The notes beneath the pieces are model-generated. The model was not told the DNA's origin and did not search any database. It worked only from the letters and a program-made list of their open reading frames with translations. DNA of 64,000 nt from Virgibacillus sp. NKC19-3 (lineage in GTDB: Bacteria; Bacillota; Bacilli; Bacillales; Amphibacillaceae). Below are positions 29,089 through 39,211 of this stretch, in pieces. Every line of letters begins with the position of its first letter. Positions within the stretch are counted from its first letter, which is position 1. The translations under genes and the position numbers were made by a program. The stretch is from positions 3,596,001 to 3,660,000 of the forward strand of contig NZ_JAGYHC010000001.1 in NCBI RefSeq assembly GCF_019837165.1. Direction: 5' to 3'.

Positions 29089-31194
29089 TGCTGTTTTTTC
29101 CTCTTCTTCAACCAATACGGATAATGCTAGAATTTCTGCAACATCCATGGTACTGATATCTTCATCTACATCCTTCGCCTTTGTTCCATCACTTAACATC
29201 GTTAAACAAAATGGACAAGCACTGGAAATCATCGTTGATTCAACAGCCATTGCTTGCTCGGTGCGGGCTACATTAATACGATTACCTGTTGTATCTTCCG
29301 ACCACATTAAACCCCCGCCGGCACCACAGCACATACCATTTTCTTTATTACGTTTCATTTCTACCAGTTCCAACCCGGGGATGGATGTAAGGATTTCCCT
29401 TGGCGGGTCATATACTCCATTATATCTGCCCAAATAACAAGAGTCATGATATGTCAAACGCTGGTTAATCTGACGACGAGGTTTTAGCTTCCCATTCATG
29501 AGCAGATCAAATAGGAGTTGCGTATGGTGATAGACCTCTCCTTCAAACCCGAAATCCGGGTATTCATTTTTGAAAATATTGTATGCATGCGGATCGATGG
29601 TTACAATCTTCTTCACATTATTTTTCTCAAATTCTTTGATATTCTTTTCAGCAATTTCCTGGAATAAAAATTCGTTTCCAATTCGGCGAGCTGTATCGCC
29701 TGAATTCGCTTCTTTATTTCCTAGAATAGCAAAATTGACACCTGCTTGATTCATCAGCTTGGCAAAGGCAATAGCAATCTTTTGGCTGCGGCTATCATAA
29801 GCTCCCATGGAACTTACCCAGAAAAGATACTCGAAATCTTTCCCTTCTTTTTGCAGTTCCTTTACGGTTGGAATCGAGACAGAATCATCCGTATCACGCC
29901 ATTTAATCCGGTCTTTTTTCGACAGTCCCCAAGGGTTCCCTTGACGTTCGATGTTCATTACCGCGCGTTGCGCATCAGGATCCATTTTCCCTTCTGTCAT
30001 AACGAGGTAACGGCGCATGTCAATGATTTGACCAACATGTTCATTGTTCACCGGACAAGCATCTTCACAGGCACGGCATGTCGTACATCCACTGAGTTCT
30101 TCCTCTGTAATCACGTCCCCAATTAAGCTTGCATGTTGAACGGTCGCTGCTGCTTCTTCCTTCCCACTTGCCTGATTTCCCTGAGAACCAGCAAATGCAT
30201 AGGCTGGAACCCATGGCGAGTTTCCGGTAATTGCTGCACCTTTCTCTGTTAAATGATCGCGAACCTTAATCATGATATCCATTGGTGACAACATTTTCCC
30301 AGTACCGGCAGCCGGACAGACATCTGTACAACGTCCGCATTCCACACATGCATAGAAATCGAGCATCTGACGCTGGTCAAAGTCTTCTACTTTACCAACA
30401 CCAAATGAAATCTCTTCTTCACTTTCTTCATCCATATCATCCATATCGAAATCGATTTTCTTTAATTTTCCCGGTACACGTTTACTGATAAACACGTTAA
30501 TGGGAGCTGCAATTAAGTGTGCATGCTTGGATTGTGGTACATAGACCAGGAATGTCAGAATGGTAATCGTATGTATCCACCAAGCAATAAAGAATACGAC
30601 CATTGCCGCTGCCGGCGACATCCAACCAAAAACCCCAGCTATGAAACTAGCAACAGGTTCTGTCCATGTTGCCGCCTCGCCGTGCCAGATTTGCCCCATA
30701 CCATTGCCGACAAGTACGGATACCATCAACGTCCCGATAAATAGTAATACTAAACCGGCTTTGAAACCTCGCTTTAGGCGAACGATTTTTTCCATGTAGC
30801 GACGGTAGAATGCCCAAGCTACCGCTACTAGAATCATTAATGTTACGAGCTCCTGGAAAAATACAAACCCGGGATAGAACCTACCAAATGGCAAGTGGCT
30901 GCCCGGCGCTAGGCCTTTCACGAAAAAATCAATGGCACCAAATTGGACAAGAATGAAGCCATAGAACATCATAACATGAATGGCACCTGATTTCTTATCC
31001 TTCAGGAGCTTGGACTGCCCAAAAACGATTTTTATAATTCGGTGCAACCGCTCTTTGATCGCCCAATCAAAATCTGTTTTTTGACCGAGCTTAATATAGG
31101 AAACTCTTGTTGCTACAACCTTAATGAATAAGTACAACCCGTATAACGTTATGGCTATGAACGCCAATAAGTTAATCAACAAAAATGTATCCAT
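29086..31194 (-). CDS. fadF: FadF: membrane-anchored iron-sulfur oxidoreductase of beta-oxidation
   Basis: A 702-residue protein. The N-terminal third has five or six membrane helices of the nitrate-reductase-gamma type. Two 4Fe-4S motifs follow: CVECGRCTDVCPA and CTTCRACEDACPV. The C-terminal half has two CCG-type domains, including SCYLGRYNGVYDPPRE and MCCGAGGGLMW with SACPFCLTML. It is thought to take electrons from acyl-CoA dehydrogenases through ETF to the quinone pool. B. subtilis FadF (705 residues) belongs to the FadR regulon. The ribosome binding site is GAGGGGGG. Confidence 0.92.
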   Translation of the reverse strand: MDTFLLINLLAFIAITLYGLYLFIKVVATRVSYIKLGQKTDFDWAIKERLHRIIKIVFGQSKLLKDKKSGAIHVMMFYGFILVQFGAIDFFVKGLAPGSHLPFGRFYPGFVFFQELVTLMILVAVAWAFYRRYMEKIVRLKRGFKAGLVLLFIGTLMVSVLVGNGMGQIWHGEAATWTEPVASFIAGVFGWMSPAAAMVVFFIAWWIHTITILTFLVYVPQSKHAHLIAAPINVFISKRVPGKLKKIDFDMDDMDEESEEEISFGVGKVEDFDQRQMLDFYACVECGRCTDVCPAAGTGKMLSPMDIMIKVRDHLTEKGAAITGNSPWVPAYAFAGSQGNQASGKEEAAATVQHASLIGDVITEEELSGCTTCRACEDACPVNNEHVGQIIDMRRYLVMTEGKMDPDAQRAVMNIERQGNPWGLSKKDRIKWRDTDDSVSIPTVKELQKEGKDFEYLFWVSSMGAYDSRSQKIAIAFAKLMNQAGVNFAILGNKEANSGDTARRIGNEFLFQEIAEKNIKEFEKNNVKKIVTIDPHAYNIFKNEYPDFGFEGEVYHHTQLLFDLLMNGKLKPRRQINQRLTYHDSCYLGRYNGVYDPPREILTSIPGLELVEMKRNKENGMCCGAGGGLMWSEDTTGNRINVARTEQAMAVESTMISSACPFCLTMLSDGTKAKDVDEDISTMDVAEILALSVLVEEEEKTA

Positions 31195-31315
31195 CTCGCT
31201 CCCCCCTCTTCCTAATCACATCAAAAATGATAGCGATTCCATTTTACGGAAATATTGTATTCTTTTCTAATTCTTTTCACACATATTGTTGCTTTTTATT
31301 TCGCAACAGAGCGAA

Positions 31316-31346
31316 AACCTTTGGTACAGCCCCAACCTTTTAGAAA
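31316..31346 (-). repeat. Leader sequence shared with the thiolase operon, copy 2
   Basis: On the minus strand TAAAAGGTTGGGGCTGTACC is followed by AAAGGTTTTCG. It matches 28976-29010 with few differences. It lies between the fadF promoter and the fadF start codon and so would be in the mRNA leader. Confidence 0.7.
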
Positions 31347-31377
31347 GCAAAACAACATTTCGTATACGTACATCTAC

Positions 31378-31405
31378 TTTAAATGATGAATGATCATTCA
31401 GTCAA
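31378..31405 (-). promoter_or_regulatory. fadF promoter with embedded palindromic operator
   Basis: TTGACT (31405-31400) and TTTAAA (31383-31378) are 16 bp apart. The spacer is occupied by the perfect palindrome TGAATGATCATTCA (31387-31400). Half-sites TGAATGA and TCATTCA are those of Bacillus FadR boxes, though without the usual 4-bp centre. Binding there would block RNA polymerase. Confidence 0.65.
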
Positions 31406-31427
31406 CCTATTTACCAGAAAATTTTAT

Positions 31428-31472
31428 AAAAATAATAAGCGCTGCCTCCTATGTGTAGAAGACAGCGTGAAG
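31428..31472 (-). terminator. Terminator downstream of argS
   Basis: On the minus strand CGCTGTCTTC and GGAGGCAGCG pair around a TACACATA loop, then CTTATTATTTTTAT. It starts a few bases after the argS stop. Confidence 0.75.
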
Positions 31473-31481
31473 CCATTTGTA

Positions 31482-33152
31482 TTACATGCTTTCCGGTGCG
31501 GATACACCAATTAAGCCAAGCCCATTTGCAATGGTGATACGCACTGCTTTCATCAAGGCAATCCGAGCATGGGTTAATTCTTTATTGTCAGCATCGAGTA
31601 CTTTCTCCGCATTATAGAAACTGTGGAGCAATGAACTTAAGTCAAATACATACTGTGTTACTTTATGCGGTACATGTTTCTCGGCTGCATCTGCTACCGT
31701 TTGTGGAAATTCGCCAAGTTTTTTAAGAAGGTCGACTTCTTTCTCTGATGTTAACAGGGCTCCATCGAATGCTGCGTTGACTTCGAATCCCTTATTACGC
31801 GCCTGCTTGAGCATCGTGCAGATACGAGCATGGGCGTATTGCACATAGTAAACCGGATTATCATTAGATGCTGAACGAGCTAAATCCATATCAAAATCAA
31901 GCTGGGAGTCATTGGAGCGAGCCATGAAAAAGTAACGAGTAGCGTCCACCCCAACTTCATTCATTAAATCCCGTAAGGACACGGCAGTTCCTGCGCGTTT
32001 ACTCATTTTCTGTTTTTCACCTTTTTCAAACAGGTTTACCATTTGAACGATTTTCACATCAAATTTTTCCTTCGCGTAACCAAGTGCTTGAATCGCAGCA
32101 CGCATTCTTGGAACATAGCCATGATGATCTGCACCCCATACGTTGATGATTTTATGAAAACCACGGTCGAGCTTGTTCTTGTGGTAAGCGATATCCGGTG
32201 TCAAGTACGTATAATTGCCATCCTGTTTTATCAATACGCGATCTTTGTCATCCCCAAACTCGCTCGAGCGAAACCAAGTTGCTCCATCTTTTTCATAGGT
32301 ATAACCCCCCGCTTCAAGTGTCTGAAGTGCCTCTGTGATTTTGTCATTTTCATACAGGGTCATTTCTGAGAACCAATGATCAAAATGAACACCAAAGTCG
32401 CTCAGATCATGTTCAATATTACCGAGTGCTTTTTTCAGTCCGTACTCTTTAAAAAATGCCAAGCGATCTGCACTTGCCGCATTTACCCATTTATCGCCAT
32501 ATTCGCTGGCTAATGTCTTGCCAATTTCGACAATATCTGCCCCACGGTAGCCGCTCTCCGGCATATCTACATCCTTGCCCAACGCTTGCAAATAGCGTGC
32601 TTCAACCGATAGCGCGAGATTATCAATTTGATTGCCGGCATCATTAATATAGTATTCACGTTCCACGTTGTAGCCTGCAGCTGCAAGCACATTACAAAGC
32701 ACATCACCAAACGCCGCGCCACGAGCATGTCCCAAGTGCAAGTTCCCGGTTGGATTTACGGAAACAAATTCAACTTGTACGCGTTCACCTTCTCCAGTAT
32801 TGCTCTGTCCATAGCTATCTCCAGCCTGCAAGATACCGGCAATGACATTCCTGAGAAAGTCACTTTTCATAAAAAAGTTAATGAATCCCGGTCCGGCAAT
32901 CTCCACCTTTTCAACCTGAGCCTTGGATTGATCCAGGTTTGCTATAATATCATCTGCAATTTCGCGTGGGGCTTTCTTGGCAATACGCGCAAGCTGCATC
33001 GCAATATTCGTTGCAAAATCACCATGTGCTTTTTCTTTCGGTTTTTCCAATATAATTTCCGGTAATTCCTCCGAATTCGCCAGCTCTGCCTGAATAACCG
33101 CAGCAGCAATTTGTTGTTTTAATGTAATCTCTGTTTGCGTTAGGGTGTTCAC
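31482..33152 (-). CDS. argS: Arginyl-tRNA synthetase
   Basis: A class I synthetase of 556 residues. The HIGH box is [12 protein letters not shown] (about residues 131-142) and a KMSK-type motif is present in [14 protein letters not shown]. The N-terminal additional domain and the C-terminal anticodon-binding DALR domain ([12 protein letters not shown] onwards) are complete. The start codon is GTG and overlaps the ywiB stop as GTGA, so translation is coupled. Order fadF-argS-ywiB is as in Bacillus. Confidence 0.95.
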   Translation of the reverse strand: MNTLTQTEITLKQQIAAAVIQAELANSEELPEIILEKPKEKAHGDFATNIAMQLARIAKKAPREIADDIIANLDQSKAQVEKVEIAGPGFINFFMKSDFLRNVIAGILQAGDSYGQSNTGEGERVQVEFVSVNPTGNLHLGHARGAAFGDVLCNVLAAAGYNVEREYYINDAGNQIDNLALSVEARYLQALGKDVDMPESGYRGADIVEIGKTLASEYGDKWVNAASADRLAFFKEYGLKKALGNIEHDLSDFGVHFDHWFSEMTLYENDKITEALQTLEAGGYTYEKDGATWFRSSEFGDDKDRVLIKQDGNYTYLTPDIAYHKNKLDRGFHKIINVWGADHHGYVPRMRAAIQALGYAKEKFDVKIVQMVNLFEKGEKQKMSKRAGTAVSLRDLMNEVGVDATRYFFMARSNDSQLDFDMDLARSASNDNPVYYVQYAHARICTMLKQARNKGFEVNAAFDGALLTSEKEVDLLKKLGEFPQTVADAAEKHVPHKVTQYVFDLSSLLHSFYNAEKVLDADNKELTHARIALMKAVRITIANGLGLIGVSAPESM

Positions 33153-33589
33153 ACTAAACCCTCCTCCTTCAATGTTAGCGTCAATTCATGTTTTCGTTCT
33201 TCCTGCCCATTTAGTTTAACCGTATAAGAAATCACTAATTTTCCTATGTCCTTCTCATCAAGGGGCTGATATGTAATAGCATTGGTATATGTTTCCATAT
33301 GGATGGTCCCATATGGATGCTTTAATACATTTTCCGTTGTTTGATGGGTACGGAACTGCTGATTCATCGAAATTGCGCCTGTCCGTTTGATGTTAACTTT
33401 TCCAGCTTGAATGGTAATCAAATTTTTAGTGGTGGCATTATCTTCCGTCTCTTCTTCGTATGTAATCACATCAAGCTCTTTCCTCTTGAAAAGTGTCCCC
33501 GAAAGCGTCAACGTATTATATTCCATTTCTCCATTGTCATCAATGGTTGTGCAGAGTTCGATCAGAACCTGTTTTTGTAATGCATCCAT
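33149..33589 (-). CDS. ywiB: YwiB (DUF1934) beta-barrel protein
   Basis: A 146-residue protein with the YwiB pattern: an N-terminal [18 protein letters not shown] segment, [21 protein letters not shown]-like core, and alternating strands ending [19 protein letters not shown]. The fold is lipocalin-like; function is unknown. It overlaps argS by 4 bp. The ribosome binding site GAGAGAG is close to the ATG. Confidence 0.88.
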   Translation of the reverse strand: MDALQKQVLIELCTTIDDNGEMEYNTLTLSGTLFKRKELDVITYEEETEDNATTKNLITIQAGKVNIKRTGAISMNQQFRTHQTTENVLKHPYGTIHMETYTNAITYQPLDEKDIGKLVISYTVKLNGQEERKHELTLTLKEEGLV

Positions 33590-33982
33590 AACTCTCTCTC
33601 AGCTCCCGAAGTGAATTGTATCATATATTGTTTCATTATAGCGTTTACTAGGACAAACATGCCACCATTTTTATTAGAAATCTTGGCTTATCGCGACGTA
33701 TTTTGGCGAAAAGCTATAGTTGCCGCTGCGGAAAAACACTACGCTTTCCGTGGGCCCCGAGCTCAGCCTCCTCAGAAAAAAGAAGTGCATTTTTTTCCTG
33801 CGGGGGTTTTCCCACTACGCTTTCCCACAGGAGTCTTCCTGTTTTTCCTCCGCTAACCAGTCACACCACTACATTTATTTACTAAAAGCAACTATAGATT
33901 TTAGTGTTGACCTTTCTTTTCTACGGAAAATAAGTTTATTTATCTCCATCTTTTCCCATAATGTGACTAATGCAGACATACA
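33590..33982. other. Divergent intergenic region ywiB/pbpG
   Basis: It contains the repeat element at 33693-33885 and the upstream region of the PBP gene. No additional gene is supported. A forespore-type promoter could not be placed with confidence. Confidence 0.5.
33693..33885. repeat. Dispersed GC-rich intergenic element
   Basis: Blocks such as GCCGCTGCGGAAAAACACTA, CTACGCTTTCC and CCACAGGAGTCTTC relate it to the elements at 4750 and 28574. GGAAAAACA near the left end is inversely repeated as TGTTTTTCC near the right end, so the whole can fold back. No gene is present. Confidence 0.6.
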
Positions 33983-33997
33983 TTGGAGCTAATCATA

Positions 33998-36043
33998 ATG
34001 AGAAAAAGAGTACATAAACGGAAGAATCGCATAATAATTAACGTGGGCCTAGGTACACTTGCCTTAATCGTTAGTTTGGCATTTGGTATATATCTTATCA
34101 GTTTTCTCTTAGGTCCACCAACCTTAACGGACGAACAAAATACAATTTATTATAGTGCAACCGGTGATGTCATCGGTGAAGAGCGGGGCGCAGAAAATCG
34201 CTATTGGATAGATATCGAGGATATGGCTCCGGAAGTCGTTGATGCAACATTAGTCATCGAGGATCAACATTTTTACGATCATAGCGGATTTGATTTTAAA
34301 CGAATTGCAGGAGCCATTTTAAAAAATATTGGGAGCCTGTCCCTAAAAGAAGGTGCAAGCACATTAACTCAGCAGTACGCGCGTAATTTATACCTGTCTC
34401 ATGAAAAAACGTGGGTGCGAAAAATCAAGGAAGCATTTTACACCATTCGTCTGGAAATGTTTTATTCCAAAGAAGAGATTCTGGAAGGCTATATCAATAC
34501 AATTTATTATGGGCATGGGGCATATGGGATTGAGGCTGCCAGTCATTACTTTTTCAATAAATCGGCGGAAGATTTAACGTTGGCCGAATCAGCAATGTTA
34601 GCCGCTGTCCCGAATGGGCCGGCCTATTATTCCCCGTTTAATAATGAAACCAATGCTGTGAATCGACAGACACAGATTTTAAACCTGATGCAGGAAGAAA
34701 AGAAAATTACAGACAAGGATTACCAGGAGGCCGTACAGGAAGAATTAGTGTATGCGGAACAAGCGGAAGGAAAAGAGGATAAAATTGGACCCTATTTCCA
34801 AGATGCGGCATTAAAAGAGTCTGCCGAAATATTGCAGCTTGATCAAGAAGACGTACGATCCGGCGGGTTTCAAATCCGGACAACATTGCATACAAAGCAC
34901 CAAGAAAAGTTAGAAAATCAAATCGAAGCAACCATCAATCCGACTAGTGATATCGAAGTTGGCGCTATAGCCATGGATCCACAAACAGGCGGGATTCAAG
35001 CTTTGGTCGGGGGACGGGATTATGAAGCGAGTGCTTTTAACCGCACAATGGAAGCAAAACGGATGCCCGGTTCTACCTTTAAACCATTCTTGTATTATGC
35101 TGCCCTTGAACATGGCTACACTCCCAGTACTATGTTGATGAGCAAGCCGACCGCATTTGAACTAGAGAACGGGGAAGTATATCAGCCGAGCAATTTTAAT
35201 GACAACTATGCCAATGAACCGATCACCCTAGCACAAGCGTTGTCGCTATCTGACAATATTTATGCCGTAAAAACAAATATGTTTTTAGGTCCGGACATGT
35301 TAGCGGATACTGCAGAAGAGTTTGGATTTACAAGCGATCTTCCGGCAGTGCCGTCGCTTGCTCTCGGGACTGCTGCCGTTTCTATGGAAGAAATGGTCAA
35401 CGGCTATAGCATGATCGCTAATGGGGGTAAACGTGTTGTTGGTCATACAGTTGCAGAAATTATCGATCAGAACGGCAACACAGTCTTTGAGCGAGATGAA
35501 GAAGCTGGCGAGCAGGTACTTGATCCGCAAAGCACATTCATTTTAACCCATATGCTTACAGGCATGTTCGACAATGAACTCGATGGCTATATGGCTGTAA
35601 CCGGCACGTCCATCGCAGGCAAACTCACCCGAATCTATGCTGGAAAATCCGGTACAACCAATTCCGACAGCTGGATGATTGGATATTCCCCGTCCCTGGT
35701 ATCCGGAATCTGGACAGGATATGACGATAATCGCTCCATGGAATTCGTTGCAGAATCCGCCTATGCAAAGAACATATGGTCCGGGTTCATGGAGGCAGCT
35801 CATCAAGGAAAACAGCAGGAAAATTTTGATATCCCGAACGGCGTCGTTGGTGTTCCCATTGACCCTAAAACCGGCAAACGAGCTACACCGTATTGTGATG
35901 CGAGCCGTGTCATGTTCTTTGAAGCAGGAACAGAGCCAGAGGGCTATTGTTCCGAGCATTATCACAAGGATGATAGCAACAAAGATAATAGCGAAAGTGA
36001 CGATAGAGGTATTTTTGAGAAGTGGTTTGATCTGTTTTCTTAG
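33998..36043 (+). CDS. pbpG: Class A penicillin-binding protein (PbpG/PBP2d-type)
   Basis: A bifunctional peptidoglycan synthase of 681 residues. One N-terminal membrane helix is followed by a GT51 glycosyltransferase domain (VIEDQHFYDHSGFDFKRIAG, EGASTLTQQYARNLYLS) and a transpeptidase domain with SxxK in GSTFKPF, SxN in SLSDNIY and KTG-like KSGTTNSD. The tail is acidic. The position next to ywhD corresponds to B. subtilis ywhE/pbpG, a sigma-F gene of engulfment. The start is the ATG at 33998 after TTGGAG; a TTG frame extends to 33983. Confidence 0.9.
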   Translation: MRKRVHKRKNRIIINVGLGTLALIVSLAFGIYLISFLLGPPTLTDEQNTIYYSATGDVIGEERGAENRYWIDIEDMAPEVVDATLVIEDQHFYDHSGFDFKRIAGAILKNIGSLSLKEGASTLTQQYARNLYLSHEKTWVRKIKEAFYTIRLEMFYSKEEILEGYINTIYYGHGAYGIEAASHYFFNKSAEDLTLAESAMLAAVPNGPAYYSPFNNETNAVNRQTQILNLMQEEKKITDKDYQEAVQEELVYAEQAEGKEDKIGPYFQDAALKESAEILQLDQEDVRSGGFQIRTTLHTKHQEKLENQIEATINPTSDIEVGAIAMDPQTGGIQALVGGRDYEASAFNRTMEAKRMPGSTFKPFLYYAALEHGYTPSTMLMSKPTAFELENGEVYQPSNFNDNYANEPITLAQALSLSDNIYAVKTNMFLGPDMLADTAEEFGFTSDLPAVPSLALGTAAVSMEEMVNGYSMIANGGKRVVGHTVAEIIDQNGNTVFERDEEAGEQVLDPQSTFILTHMLTGMFDNELDGYMAVTGTSIAGKLTRIYAGKSGTTNSDSWMIGYSPSLVSGIWTGYDDNRSMEFVAESAYAKNIWSGFMEAAHQGKQQENFDIPNGVVGVPIDPKTGKRATPYCDASRVMFFEAGTEPEGYCSEHYHKDDSNKDNSESDDRGIFEKWFDLFS

Positions 36044-36180
36044 AGCATGCGTCTACACATGTGTATTAAGAAAAAGGACGGCGTCAGTTAAGATCGATGC
36101 ATCTTGGGATTATTCTAAATTCTATGATCTGTCATTTTTACTGGGTTTTCCTAAACATTACGTTCTATTCAAACAAAAAA

Positions 36181-36226
36181 AGCCGACGCATCAAGGTATG
36201 TCCATTACCTGACGTGTCGGCTTCTT
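36181..36226. terminator. Bidirectional terminator between pbpG and ywhD
   Basis: GCCGACGCATCAAGGTA pairs with TACCTGACGTGTCGGC (few mismatches) around TGTCCAT. Runs of A before and T after it make it work for both converging genes. Confidence 0.85.
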
Positions 36227-36339
36227 TTGTGTCCTAGTAAACATGAGTTAGCCCATGTATCAACATTTTACAAATACTTGTCACAAAGTACAAGATTTTA
36301 ATAAAAAGTTCATGATTCGGACACAAAATGTTCATGATT

Positions 36340-36858
36340 TTATTCCGGCAAGGCTTCTTTTAATTCATCGGATGAATTGTTCCACATATCCTCATTAAAG
36401 TCGACTAGAAAATCTTTCAGTATTTTTTTCGATTGCGCATCCATATGTTCGACAACAATTTTTCCTTTTAATGATTTTTCCATATGTGTCACATGCTGCG
36501 GCATGGATTTATAGGCGCGTTTTATCGAACGGTCAACGATGAATTCACTCCCGGCGACACCGGCGTAATAAGGTCCGTTTTCGCCCTGCTCCACATTCAC
36601 CCAAACAAACCAATATAACTTACCGTTTGGTACTTCATCACGATTTGGTATTATTTTTACACGTCGTTCTACTTTACTGCGGGCATGCATGACATCCATA
36701 TCCACATAAGCTTGCTTTTCTGTTGGATCTACGATAACCGGAGACATATTTTCCAAACTGACAGTACCTGCTCCATAACCCCCATGGCCATCTGTGGAGT
36801 CATCTTTAATAATGGTGAACGTATTTTTCTTCTTTGGCTGATCTTGCTCTGAACTCAT
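36340..36858 (-). CDS. ywhD: YwhD family protein
   Basis: A 172-residue soluble protein matching YwhD: KKKNTFTIIKDDSTDGHGGY near the start, AYVDMDVMHARSKVERRVK, and GKLYWFVWVNVEQGENGPYY. Its biochemical role is unknown. The start at 36858 is set by GGAGGAGG 8 nt upstream; the frame is open to 36921 without another site. It lies convergent to pbpG. Confidence 0.88.
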   Translation of the reverse strand: MSSEQDQPKKKNTFTIIKDDSTDGHGGYGAGTVSLENMSPVIVDPTEKQAYVDMDVMHARSKVERRVKIIPNRDEVPNGKLYWFVWVNVEQGENGPYYAGVAGSEFIVDRSIKRAYKSMPQHVTHMEKSLKGKIVVEHMDAQSKKILKDFLVDFNEDMWNNSSDELKEALPE

Positions 36859-37365
36859 CGCAGGAACCTCCTCCATATTTCTTTTGCTTCCATTGTAGCA
36901 CAGGAAATGCGCTAATTTCACTATTTGGCTTTAGTAACGGTTTTTGTGCATGAATCTCACCTGATTAACGCCCAGCAACTTTCATATTGTCGCTACGATA
37001 AAGAAAACTTGTCGATCGGGTGCTGCCAAAGGAAATAAGACCTCAACGTTCTATCGTGTATCTTTTTGTTGTTTCAACAATTCTATATATCATAGAACCT
37101 TCCTAGCGTACATCATTTGGCTATTTCACCTATTCCATGTACCGTAGAACCTTCCTAGCATACATCGTTTGGCTGTTTCACCTATTCCATGTTCCGTAGA
37201 ACCTTCCTAGCATACATCGTTTGGCTATTTCACCTATTCCATGTTCCGTAGAACCTTCCTAGCGTACATCATTTGGCTATTTCACCTATTCCATGTTCCG
37301 TAGAACCTTCCTAGCATACATCGTTTGGCATTTTTTATTGCTTACCAGGTGAGATCGTGTCTCTG
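36859..37365. other. 507-bp region between ywgA and ywhD
   Basis: About half of this region is the 52-bp tandem repeat at 37091-37330. The rest, 36859-37090, contains the ywhD upstream sequence and no recognisable gene. Confidence 0.6.
37091..37330. repeat. 52-bp tandem repeat, about 4.6 copies
   Basis: The block TAGAACCTTCCTAGC starts at 37093, 37145, 37197, 37249 and 37301, exactly 52 bp apart. Copies differ only at a few sites, such as GTACATCAT against ATACATCGT, and the variants are interleaved. The last copy stops after TCGTTTGGC. It is a likely variable-number locus. Confidence 0.92.
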
Positions 37366-37860
37366 CTAGTGTTTCATATCAGCGATAACACGCCCCGCCT
37401 CCTGTATTTCTTCATCTGTATAATTTTGCTTGCCCTTCACAAGATGAATTTTTTCTATCATTTCATCGAAAGACAAACCGTCAAAATAAAGCATTGTCGC
37501 AACAAGCTCCAGAAAGCGTGAGCTCCGATGTTGCAGCATTTCCACTCGTTCCGCAATGGCAGGCATTTCAACCGCGAATTGATCTAAGAATGTCTCCCCT
37601 TCAGACGTGATGGTATAATGGTATTGGGAGTAATTCCCTTTATCTTCTTTTGTTTCATCCAAAAAGCCCAAGTTATAAAGCTCTTCAACTCTTAATGTCA
37701 GTTCTTCTGAATATGGACCGTAAAAGTGAAAATGAAATTTTTCCTCAAAAGGCACATTGCTTTTTTGAAGAATGTAGATCATTTTTTGCATTTTTTTCCT
37801 GCCCGTGATTTCTTTTGCTACTGAAAAAAACTGCATCAATCGCGCATGATTAGTCAACAT
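37366..37860 (-). CDS. ywgA: YwgA family protein
   Basis: A 164-residue protein matching YwgA, with ITGRKKMQKMIYILQKSNVP and KFHFHFYGPYSEELTLRVEE. This resembles the antitoxin-associated 'SocA/Panacea-like' helical fold, but no function is established here. Its ATG lies inside the last codons of ywfO, which it overlaps by 11 bp, so the two are translationally coupled. Confidence 0.88.
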   Translation of the reverse strand: MLTNHARLMQFFSVAKEITGRKKMQKMIYILQKSNVPFEEKFHFHFYGPYSEELTLRVEELYNLGFLDETKEDKGNYSQYHYTITSEGETFLDQFAVEMPAIAERVEMLQHRSSRFLELVATMLYFDGLSFDEMIEKIHLVKGKQNYTDEEIQEAGRVIADMKH

Positions 37861-39169
37861 CCTGTATCACTCCCTGGCCATATAAGATTTCATCTATACG
37901 TTTTCTCTTGCTTTCATCACACATCTCGTCCAATAAATCCTTTGGAAAATATAGCTTATGGTCTGTGCGCTTTTTCCCGGAAATCGCCTCAACAATATCA
38001 GAGTGCTCCGAGAGCTCTTTTAACCTCTCGTCCGGCATACGTAAATGAATGGGAAGGCGTCCTTCATCTTCTCCGGGACGATAGAAATCATATGGCAGAT
38101 CCGAAGACGAATCTACTTCCAGATAATAATTCGGGTCAATTCCTGCCTCCTGAAACAACGCTTGCAGCTCCAACCATGCATCTCGCTGTGACTTCGGATC
38201 AAATTCAATATATTTAAACAGACGCCGATTCATGAACCGCTCGCACAAGTCGCGTAAAATCGCATCATTCTCTTCCTGCCACATGTGGAAATAATATTGG
38301 ACGACAGCCTCATCCAACTTCAAATATTCATCCAACGCAACCTCCCCCTTGAAAAAAGATAGGAAATGTGTCGGTTCCAGTTTAAATGTGAAGGTTTGCG
38401 ATTCAAATAAGTATTTGGCGCGTTGCAAGATTTTCGATAAAATGACTTCTGCACTTCTTGTCACAGGATGAAAGTATACCTGCCAATACATCTGATAACG
38501 ACTCATAATATAATCTTCAACCGCATGCATCCCGGTTGATTTAATCACAACCTCATCATCAATCGGGCGCATAACCCTGAGGATGCGTTCCATATCAAAG
38601 TGGCCATAACTTACACCGGTAAAATAAGCATCACGCTGCAAATAGTCCATTCGATCCGCATCAATCTGGCTTGAAATAAGGCTGACAACTAATTTATCTT
38701 CATACGTTTTTTCAATCACATCTGCCACTTTTTGTGCAAAGCCGGCACTTACACGCTCCAGAATTTGATTAATATACGTATCGCCCAGAATAATTTGTTG
38801 TGTAAAATCCTCATGATCCAATTTGAACACTTTCTCAAAGGAATGGGAAAACGGCCCGTGCCCTAAGTCATGCAAGAGCGCCGCACATAAGCTAAGGAGA
38901 CGCTCATCCTCATTCCAATGCGGTCTGCCTTTAAAATTGTAAATAATACGCCGTACAATTTCATATACACCGAGGGAGTGGTTAAAACGGCTATGCTCCG
39001 CACCATGAAACGTATAATTCGTTGTCCCAAGCTGTTTTATCCGGCGCAAACGCTGAAATTCCGGTGCGGCAATCAAATCCCAAATGACTCGATCGTTAAC
39101 GTGCACATATCTATGTACAGGATCCTTAAACACCTTCTCCTCATGTAATTGTTCATCTTTATATGCCAT
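37850..39169 (-). CDS. ywfO: YwfO, HD-domain nucleotide triphosphohydrolase-like protein
   Basis: A 439-residue HD-domain protein with HSRFNHSLGVYEIVRRI, the HD pair in ALLHDLGHGPFSHSFE, and the distal Asp in SSQIDADRMDYLQRDAYFTG. These are the metal ligands of dGTPase/SAMHD1-type enzymes. Members hydrolyse dNTPs or related nucleotides; the substrate of YwfO is not certain. The operon with ywgA matches Bacillus. The ribosome binding site is GGGAGAG. Confidence 0.9.
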   Translation of the reverse strand: MAYKDEQLHEEKVFKDPVHRYVHVNDRVIWDLIAAPEFQRLRRIKQLGTTNYTFHGAEHSRFNHSLGVYEIVRRIIYNFKGRPHWNEDERLLSLCAALLHDLGHGPFSHSFEKVFKLDHEDFTQQIILGDTYINQILERVSAGFAQKVADVIEKTYEDKLVVSLISSQIDADRMDYLQRDAYFTGVSYGHFDMERILRVMRPIDDEVVIKSTGMHAVEDYIMSRYQMYWQVYFHPVTRSAEVILSKILQRAKYLFESQTFTFKLEPTHFLSFFKGEVALDEYLKLDEAVVQYYFHMWQEENDAILRDLCERFMNRRLFKYIEFDPKSQRDAWLELQALFQEAGIDPNYYLEVDSSSDLPYDFYRPGEDEGRLPIHLRMPDERLKELSEHSDIVEAISGKKRTDHKLYFPKDLLDEMCDESKRKRIDEILYGQGVIQDVD

Positions 39170-39211
39170 CGATGTCTCTCCCGTTTCTTTTCGTTCATTG
39201 GTTTAATATAC

